DNA of 5,025 nucleotides from Crocinitomicaceae bacterium. GTDB taxonomy: Bacteria > Bacteroidota > Bacteroidia > Flavobacteriales_D > Crocinitomicaceae. Position numbers and translations under genes: made by a program. The stretch covers positions 1-5,025 of the forward strand of contig WTIB01000223.1 in NCBI GenBank assembly GCA_011522905.1, read 5' to 3'. This document shows, piece by piece, positions 1 through 5,025 of the stretch (positions within the stretch are counted from its first letter, which is position 1; each line of letters starts with the position of its first letter). The notes beneath the pieces are model-generated. The model was not told where the DNA came from. It saw only the letters and a list, made by a program, of their open reading frames with translations, and made no database searches.

Positions 1-1580
1 CCTTCGAAAGTTATTTCAATTATGATAATACCTTTGCTGATATTCATAAGTTAAAAGCAACATTAGGATTATCCGTATTTCAGCGCAAGGGATCCAACCT
101 AAATGGAACTGCCTTTAATATTCCAAACAATTCTTGGGAATATGCTGATATTTCTGCCAATACTGCACCAGGAGGGTTCTTAAACAATACGGGTTCTTGG
201 GAATTTAAAGAGAGACTATTATCTGCGTTCTTGAGGGCAGAATATATTTTCGATTCACGTTATATCATTTCGGGTATTTTAAGAAGAGATGGTTCGAGCA
301 AATTTGGTCCAAATAATAGATATGGAATGTTTCCAACCATTTCTGGGGCTTGGTTGATTTCTGAGGAATCGTTTTTTGATGTTGAGTTTATTGATTTCAT
401 GAAGCTTAGATTGAGCTATGGGATTTCTGGTAATGACCAGATTGCGAATTTTGCTTATCGTGCTTTGTTGAATGGTGAAGGAGTATATGTTTTTGATGAT
501 TTGATTACAGTAGGTACCGCACTTGGTCGAGCTGCGAACCCAGATTTGAAATGGGAAACAACACGTCAATTTAATGCAGGATTAGATATGACATTTTGGA
601 ATCATGTAGACTTTACAACAAACTATTTTATTAAAAACACGAATGACCTTTTATTCCAGCCTGATGTTTCGGCGGTTATCGGTTCTTTTGGTGCTGGGGG
701 TTATCCGCCAATCATCAATGCAGGTAATGTTTCCAATAAAGGTCTTGAGATAGAATTGGGTTATCATACGAGTCTTACCAGTGCCCTTCTTGCAAATGTA
801 AACTTTAACTTTTCAGCAATTACCAATAAGGTAACTGCAGTCCCTGAGGGAGTTGACTTTTTACCGGGAGCTCAGTTTAGTGTAGGAGGTGATGTAGCCA
901 CGAGATTTGAGGAGGGATATGCTATTGGTTATTTCCACGGATACCAGACTGCGGGTATTTTCCAAACCCAAGAGGAAATTGACAATCACCCAGTTCAACA
1001 GGATGGAGCTCAACCAGGAGATTTTATTTTTGTTGATCAGAATGGCGATGGAGAAATCAGCTTTGGAGATAATGACGATAAGACTTATTTAGGATCTCCA
1101 ATTCCTGATTTTGTGATGGGTTTCAACTTTAATTTAAGGTTCAAAGGTGTGGATATGTCTGCAAACATCTATTCTGCGATTGGACAAGAAATCATTAGAA
1201 ATTATGAAAGACAGCAGCCCTATGCAAATCAGCTAGATTATGTAATTAACCGTTGGGTTGGTCCAGGTACTTCCAACACTGATCCTCGATTAACAACAGG
1301 TGCTACACGTAATAATGTATTCTCGGACTATTATGTTGAGGATGGTTCGTTTGTTCGCTTGAAGAATGTTCAAGTGGGGTATACTTTCCCGAAAAAGTGG
1401 ACAAGAAAGATGAAGGTTGAATCCTTAAGAATTTATTTAGCTGGAAATAACTTAATCACACTTAATCGTTATTTAGGCTATGACCCTGAAATCGGAGGTG
1501 GAACACTTTCTAACGGGGTTGATTTTGGGTTCTACCCACAAGCGAGATCAATCATGGGTGGTATTAACATTAAATTTTAA
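1..1580 (+). CDS. SusC/RagA-family TonB-dependent outer-membrane transporter, C-terminal part (5' truncated)
   Basis: The reading frame is open from base 3 to the TAA at 1578-1580, giving 525 visible residues. SusC proteins are usually about 950-1100 residues, so this is roughly the C-terminal half; the signal peptide, TonB box and plug lie upstream of the window. A possible TTG start at 231 is only an internal leucine, because the frame continues in front of it with family-like sequence. Visible SusC hallmarks are RRDGSSKFG at fragment residues 94-102 followed by NNRYGMFPTISGAW, the DQNGDGEIS loop at 345-353 followed by GSPIPDFVMGFNF, a C-terminal block with DGSFVRLKNVQVGYTFP and GYDPEIGGG, and a final beta strand ending in GGINIKF with the terminal Phe typical of BAM-inserted barrels. 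The role is TonB-driven import of oligosaccharides through a barrel closed by its SusD partner, encoded 4 bases downstream. Family assignment is certain. The glucan substrate is inferred from the neighbouring GH16 gene. Confidence 0.97.
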   Translation, partial: FESYFNYDNTFADIHKLKATLGLSVFQRKGSNLNGTAFNIPNNSWEYADISANTAPGGFLNNTGSWEFKERLLSAFLRAEYIFDSRYIISGILRRDGSSKFGPNNRYGMFPTISGAWLISEESFFDVEFIDFMKLRLSYGISGNDQIANFAYRALLNGEGVYVFDDLITVGTALGRAANPDLKWETTRQFNAGLDMTFWNHVDFTTNYFIKNTNDLLFQPDVSAVIGSFGAGGYPPIINAGNVSNKGLEIELGYHTSLTSALLANVNFNFSAITNKVTAVPEGVDFLPGAQFSVGGDVATRFEEGYAIGYFHGYQTAGIFQTQEEIDNHPVQQDGAQPGDFIFVDQNGDGEISFGDNDDKTYLGSPIPDFVMGFNFNLRFKGVDMSANIYSAIGQEIIRNYERQQPYANQLDYVINRWVGPGTSNTDPRLTTGATRNNVFSDYYVEDGSFVRLKNVQVGYTFPKKWTRKMKVESLRIYLAGNNLITLNRYLGYDPEIGGGTLSNGVDFGFYPQARSIMGGINIKF

Positions 1581-1584
1581 GAAA

Positions 1585-3054
1585 ATGAAAAGAGTAATTA
1601 AAAAATCCATATTTTTTGTTTCCGTCATTTCTTCATTGACGTTTACTGGATGTGACAAGTTTCTTGACGTTTCTCCGCCATACACACAAGATGCTGAAAA
1701 CTATTTTCAAACTCCAGCAGACTACGAAATGGCCTTAATCGGTGCTTATGATCTATTGCAAAGTACATTTGTCAATGTTTGGGTTGGTGATATTGCCTCT
1801 AACGACGCTATTGCGGGAGGAGAAAGTGTGAACGATACCCAAGGGTTACATCAGATAAGCGATATGACTCACGGAGGGGTGAATCTCGAGCTTCGAAGCA
1901 TTATGCGTTGGATGTATACAGGAATTACACGTTGTAATTTCATTATGGAAAACAAGGACAACATTGAGTTTAACGGGAAGGATAAAATCATTGCTGAAAC
2001 CCGATTTTTACGTGCCTACTATTATTTTGAGTTGGTTAAATTTTTCGGAGATGTTCCATTGGTAATTGATAAAAGAATTGGTGCCGAAGAAGTTACCCAA
2101 ATTCCAAGAGCACCTGTCGCAGATGTTTACGCTCAAATTGAAGCGGACTTGAGTGCTGCTATCCCTGTTTTGGATGATATTACCTTGGTCAAAGGGAAGG
2201 CGAGTAAAGGGGCGGCGAAGTCACTCTTAGGTAAGGTATATTTATATCAAAATAAGTTTCTTGAAGCGGCAGATATTTTTGATGAAGTCATCAACAGTGG
2301 GATTTATGCCTTGTTAGGAGATTACGAACAACTATTCTACGCGGCTACTGAAAACAATAGTGAAACTGTTTTTGATGTCGAGTATTCTGGTGCAGAAGGA
2401 GGAAGTTATGGATGTTTTGTTTGTCTGGAAGGAAATGCAGGTCCTGGTTTTCAAGGTATAAGACAGTATGTTGGTCCTGTATATGGTGATGGTAATAGCT
2501 ATAATTTGCCTACTCAGGATTTATATGATGCTTTTGCTTCTTTTGATGGCCGTCGAGATGTGACGGTACTTGATTTAGATGCTTTCATTGCAGAGCAGGA
2601 CAACCCAGAACTGATTACTTATGCGATTGGGGCTGGTGGCCATACAGGATATTACAACAACAAATACATCAAGCGTCAAGGTGAAATAGGATTGCCAGAT
2701 AACGATTTGACTAGTCCATTGAATTATAAAGCCATTCGATATGCTGATGTTTTATTAATGGCGGCAGAAGCACACTATCAAAATGGTAATTCAGGAGTTG
2801 CACAAGGATATATGAATCAGATTCGGTCTCGTGCCGGCGTACAACCCATTCCTATAGGTTCTATTGAAGATATTTATAACGAGCGCAGACTCGAGCTTTC
2901 TTGTGAAGGACATCGGTTTTTTGATCTTGTAAGAACAGGCCAGGCCGAACAATATATTGATGGGTTTGTCCCTAATAAACATGAACTCTTCCCAATTCCA
3001 CAAATAGAAATTGATCTTGCTGGAGGAAATTGGTCACAAAACCCAGGATATTGA
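1585..3054 (+). CDS. SusD/RagB-family surface glycan-binding lipoprotein
   Basis: This is a complete 489-residue protein, within the normal SusD length range. The ATG at 1585 is chosen because it gives a proper lipoprotein signal: basic MKRVIKK, a hydrophobic core, and lipobox FTGC with the lipidated Cys at residue 23, followed by the familiar DKFLDV. Upstream in-frame codons back to 1480 overlap the SusC gene and would bury this signal. SusD features are the N-terminal helical segment with NYFQTPADYEMALIGAYD (40-56), RFLRAYYYFELVKFFGDVPLV (140-160), a TPR-like helix KGAAKSLLGKVYLYQNKFLEAADIF (208-232), and the C-terminal RYADVLLMAAEAHYQNG (385-401), NQIRSRAG (411-418), YNERRLELSCEGHRFFDLVR (431-450) and the ending LFPIPQIEIDL...NPGY. 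It should sit on the extracellular face of the SusC barrel and deliver glycan to it. An unusual CFVC motif lies at 277-280. Glucan specificity is inferred from context, since SusD sequence predicts ligand poorly. Confidence 0.97.
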   Translation: MKRVIKKSIFFVSVISSLTFTGCDKFLDVSPPYTQDAENYFQTPADYEMALIGAYDLLQSTFVNVWVGDIASNDAIAGGESVNDTQGLHQISDMTHGGVNLELRSIMRWMYTGITRCNFIMENKDNIEFNGKDKIIAETRFLRAYYYFELVKFFGDVPLVIDKRIGAEEVTQIPRAPVADVYAQIEADLSAAIPVLDDITLVKGKASKGAAKSLLGKVYLYQNKFLEAADIFDEVINSGIYALLGDYEQLFYAATENNSETVFDVEYSGAEGGSYGCFVCLEGNAGPGFQGIRQYVGPVYGDGNSYNLPTQDLYDAFASFDGRRDVTVLDLDAFIAEQDNPELITYAIGAGGHTGYYNNKYIKRQGEIGLPDNDLTSPLNYKAIRYADVLLMAAEAHYQNGNSGVAQGYMNQIRSRAGVQPIPIGSIEDIYNERRLELSCEGHRFFDLVRTGQAEQYIDGFVPNKHELFPIPQIEIDLAGGNWSQNPGY

Positions 3055-3064
3055 TAAATTTAGA

Positions 3065-3937
3065 ATGAAACTTATGAAAACTACACTATTATTAATTTTG
3101 ACCTTAGGGATTTTCTCTTTGACTTCTTGTAAAAAAGACAATCCTCAATTAGGCGATCCACCATCAGACGCAGATGCAACATTTTCTTATGCGCCTTCTG
3201 CCGCAAATCCAAATATCATTGATTTCACTGCGCCGAATGGCAATATGGTGAATATATGGGATTTTGGAAATGGCCTTAAAGGTGAGGGTGCAAATGTACA
3301 AGGGATTTATCCTAATGCAGGAACCTACACGGTTACCCTCACTGTTTTCAATCAGGGGGGAAGTAACTCTACTTCTCAAGAGATTGTCATTGACCAAACC
3401 GATTTATCACTTTTAGACAATCCTTACTATAATGCCCTGACAGGAGGGGCTGATGGCGCCGGATTTAAGACCTGGTATATTGATTCGAACGAAACTGCTC
3501 ATTTTGGGGTTGGACCAGATCCGGTAAGTCCTCTTGGAGATGTGCCTGAGTGGTGGTCTGCTGGTCCAAATGACAAGCCCGGATGTGGATTATATGACGA
3601 CAGATATACCTTCCATTTAGATGCATTCAAATTCGACATGGCCACAAATGGTGATGTATACATTCACAATTCATTTGAGTCGGCGTTTCCAGGTTCTTTT
3701 CAAAACTTAGGGGATTTTACTGCTCCCTATGAGGATCAGCTCGGTGAGCAATGGTCAGTAGTTGAGGAGGACGGTGAGGCAACCTTAACTGTTTCAAATA
3801 ACTCGTTTATTGGATTCTATACAGGCGTTCGCTCCTACAGAATATTATCAATTACAGACTCGACAATGAGTTTACAATACGACCATGAACCCGCATCAGA
3901 GGGCTTACATTGGTATTTGAAATTAAGAGCAGAGTAA
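3065..3937 (+). CDS. PKD-domain lipoprotein, probable surface glycan-binding protein (SusE/F position)
   Basis: From the ATG at 3065 this is a 290-residue protein; a second in-frame ATG at 3074 (287 residues) is equally plausible and leaves the same signal peptide core. The frame extends up to 3011, but that part overlaps SusD and is not credible. Residues 1-21 are a lipoprotein signal ending in lipobox LTSC (Cys22), followed by KKDNP and a short Pro/Asp linker. Residues about 38-110 form a PKD domain, with NIWDFGNG at 63-70 (family consensus WDFGDG) and YPNAGTYTVTLTV at 82-94. Residues about 115-290 are a separate domain with no catalytic motif I recognise. It contains KTWYID, HFGVGP, PEWWSAGP, GLYDDRYTF and a C-terminal LHWYLKL strand, and is rich in Trp/Tyr as expected for a beta-sandwich or lipocalin-like glycan-binding module. 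I recall similar proteins next to SusCD and GH16 genes in Bacteroidota. The gene starts 10 bases after susD and ends 3 bases before the GH16 gene. The binding role is inferred from position and composition. Confidence 0.88.
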   Translation: MKLMKTTLLLILTLGIFSLTSCKKDNPQLGDPPSDADATFSYAPSAANPNIIDFTAPNGNMVNIWDFGNGLKGEGANVQGIYPNAGTYTVTLTVFNQGGSNSTSQEIVIDQTDLSLLDNPYYNALTGGADGAGFKTWYIDSNETAHFGVGPDPVSPLGDVPEWWSAGPNDKPGCGLYDDRYTFHLDAFKFDMATNGDVYIHNSFESAFPGSFQNLGDFTAPYEDQLGEQWSVVEEDGEATLTVSNNSFIGFYTGVRSYRILSITDSTMSLQYDHEPASEGLHWYLKLRAE

Positions 3938-3940
3938 AAC

Positions 3941-5025
3941 ATGATTAGAAAAGTTTCTTTTTTGTCGTTGGTATTATTGCTTTGTGTTGCCTCAGATTGT
4001 AATCCTGAGCCTACACCATCTGCAGTTCTTCCAGAAAATTTGGTAACCATTGCTGAGGTTGATGGGTCAACTGTAAACATTACAGCGACAGCCGATAACG
4101 CCAACTTTTACAGCTTTACATTTTATGATGGGGATGATTCTACCTATCAGGAAGCTTCGGACGGTATGGCCTCTTATACATACACATCTGCAGGAACTTA
4201 TCAAATTCTTACAAGAGCACATTCAAGCTATTACGATTTTATTGAATATTCTGAAACAGTTGAAATAACCGAGGAAGGTTTCACCGGAGGAATTCCTACA
4301 ACCGGTTATGAAACACCACTTTCTTATCCGGGAATGACTTTGGTTTGGCAAGATGAATTTGAAGGAAATTCTTTATCATCAGACTGGGTTCATGAAATAG
4401 GTAACGATCCAGGCGGACTTCCCGGCTGGGGGAACAACGAGTTACAATATTACAAGCCCGAAAACACCACGGTATCAGATGGGCTTTTGAAAATCACGGC
4501 CAAACAGGAATTTGCAAGTGGATTTAACTATACGTCTTCAAGGATCAAAACACAGGGTATTCAATCGTTTAAATATGGACGTATAGATATTCGTGCTTCA
4601 CTTCCTTATGGACAAGGGATGTGGCCTGCATTATGGATGCTTGGAGATAACATAACTTCGGCTAGCTGGCCAGGATGTGGTGAAATAGATATTATGGAGC
4701 TTATAGGAGGAGATGGATATAATGATCGGACAATATATGGGACACTGCATTGGTTAGACAATGGAAGTCACGCCAATTACGGAGGGAACAGCTCTCTTCC
4801 TTCTGGTGAGTTATATGCTGAAGAATTTCATGTATTTTCAATCATTTGGGATGAAAGTAGTATTCGATTCTTGAGAGATGATGTTCAATATCATATTATG
4901 GATATAACTGGTCCTGAACTTACAGAGTTTCATCAGAATTTCTTCTTCATATTTAATATCGCTGTTGGTGGTAATTGGCCAGGAAGTCCTGATTCAAATA
5001 CACAGTTTCCCCAAACAATGGCTGT
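3941..5025 (+). CDS. GH16 endo-beta-1,3-glucanase (laminarinase-like) with N-terminal PKD-like domain, probable lipoprotein (3' truncated)
   Basis: The frame is open from the ATG at 3941 to the window end, giving 361 residues. Residues 1-19 are a signal peptide with a likely lipidated Cys20, though the lipobox ASDC has an unusual Asp at -1. Residues about 31-111 look like a diverged PKD/Ig-like domain (FYSFTFYDGDD and YTYTSAGTYQILTRA). The GH16 catalytic domain runs from about 128, with LVWQDEF (134-140), GWGNNELQYY (162-171), SRIKTQG (200-206), YGRIDIRA (212-219), GQGMWPALWMLG (224-235) and the active-site motif GEIDIMEL at 247-254. By family knowledge Glu248 is the nucleophile, Asp250 the assisting acid and Glu253 the acid/base. 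The six-residue ExDxxE spacing is the beta-bulge form found in laminarinases and fits subfamily GH16_3. Later conserved parts are GTLHW (267-271), HVFSIIWDE (297-305) and FNIAVGGNWPGSPD (338-351). The window ends in FPQTMA, just before the family's usual final VDYVRV-type strand, so only about 10 residues of this domain are missing; any further modules cannot be seen. Predicted action is endo-hydrolysis of beta-1,3-glucan at the cell surface. Mixed-linkage glucan is an alternative substrate. Confidence 0.96.
   Translation, partial: MIRKVSFLSLVLLLCVASDCNPEPTPSAVLPENLVTIAEVDGSTVNITATADNANFYSFTFYDGDDSTYQEASDGMASYTYTSAGTYQILTRAHSSYYDFIEYSETVEITEEGFTGGIPTTGYETPLSYPGMTLVWQDEFEGNSLSSDWVHEIGNDPGGLPGWGNNELQYYKPENTTVSDGLLKITAKQEFASGFNYTSSRIKTQGIQSFKYGRIDIRASLPYGQGMWPALWMLGDNITSASWPGCGEIDIMELIGGDGYNDRTIYGTLHWLDNGSHANYGGNSSLPSGELYAEEFHVFSIIWDESSIRFLRDDVQYHIMDITGPELTEFHQNFFFIFNIAVGGNWPGSPDSNTQFPQTMA

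Noticed and set aside
131..204. Direct repeat of 11 bases (ttcttgggaat) at 131 and 194, 63 bases apart and in frame
   Set aside because: It encodes a short SWE motif twice within the barrel; the flanking codons do not match, so no duplicated unit can be supported.
231..233. TTG as start of a 449-residue SusC protein
   Set aside because: The same frame is open back to base 3 with SusC-like sequence, so this is an internal Leu of a truncated gene; a 449-residue SusC would lack the plug and half the barrel.
279..569. Minus-strand open frame of 96 codons inside the SusC gene
   Set aside because: It lies entirely antisense to strongly family-like SusC coding sequence, and its translation is Ile/Ser-rich without recognisable motifs; it is a shadow frame.
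907..1092. Plus-strand 61-codon frame inside the SusC gene
   Set aside because: It is out of frame within conserved SusC sequence (it covers the DQNGDGEIS loop) and has no motif.
1480..1584. N-terminal extension of SusD starting 105 bases upstream
   Set aside because: It would overlap the conserved SusC C-terminus and bury the lipoprotein signal that begins at the ATG at 1585.
1623..1641. Inverted repeat CGTCA/TGACG with a 9-base loop near the start of susD
   Set aside because: The stem is only 5 bp, lies inside signal-peptide coding sequence and has no U-tract, so it is expected by chance and is not a terminator or attenuator.
3835..4104. Minus-strand open frame of 89 codons across the PKD lipoprotein/GH16 junction
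   Set aside because: Both overlapped plus-strand genes are well supported, with a stop, a start and a signal peptide in this stretch; the antisense translation has no motif or plausible context.

Overview
The window lies inside one plus-strand operon that reads as a polysaccharide utilization locus (PUL) of a Bacteroidota bacterion, most likely one that feeds on beta-1,3-glucan (laminarin type). Four consecutive genes fill it with almost no spacing: the C-terminal half of a SusC-family TonB-dependent transporter (1-1580, start outside the window), a complete SusD-family lipoprotein (1585-3054), a complete PKD-domain lipoprotein in the position usual for a surface glycan-binding protein (3065-3937), and a GH16 endo-glucanase with an N-terminal PKD-like domain (3941-5025, cut by the window end just before the catalytic domain finishes).

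The host assignment rests on the SusC/SusD pair, which is specific to Bacteroidota, on the AT-rich sequence (roughly 40% GC by eye), on start codons preceded by A-rich sequence without clear Shine-Dalgarno motifs, and on lipoprotein signals on three successive genes. PKD lipoprotein plus GH16 laminarinase next to SusCD is a layout I know from marine Flavobacteriia (Gramella/Formosa/Polaribacter-type laminarin loci), but the sequence alone does not separate Flavobacteriia from Cytophagia.

Expected division of labour: the GH16 enzyme, a probable surface lipoprotein, cuts the glucan into oligosaccharides. The PKD lipoprotein and SusD capture the glycan at the surface. SusD works as a lid on the SusC barrel, which imports oligosaccharides into the periplasm using TonB energy. 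Periplasmic exo-glucosidases (for example GH3, GH17 or GH30) and a regulator would be expected outside the window; none is visible here.

Gene junctions are 4, 10 and 3 bases, so the genes are almost certainly co-transcribed from a promoter upstream of the window. No stretch over 300 bases lacks a gene. I saw no RNA gene, mobile element, CRISPR array, promoter or terminator. I found no clear evidence for an undescribed system. The least characterised part is the C-terminal domain of the PKD lipoprotein, a candidate glycan-binding module.
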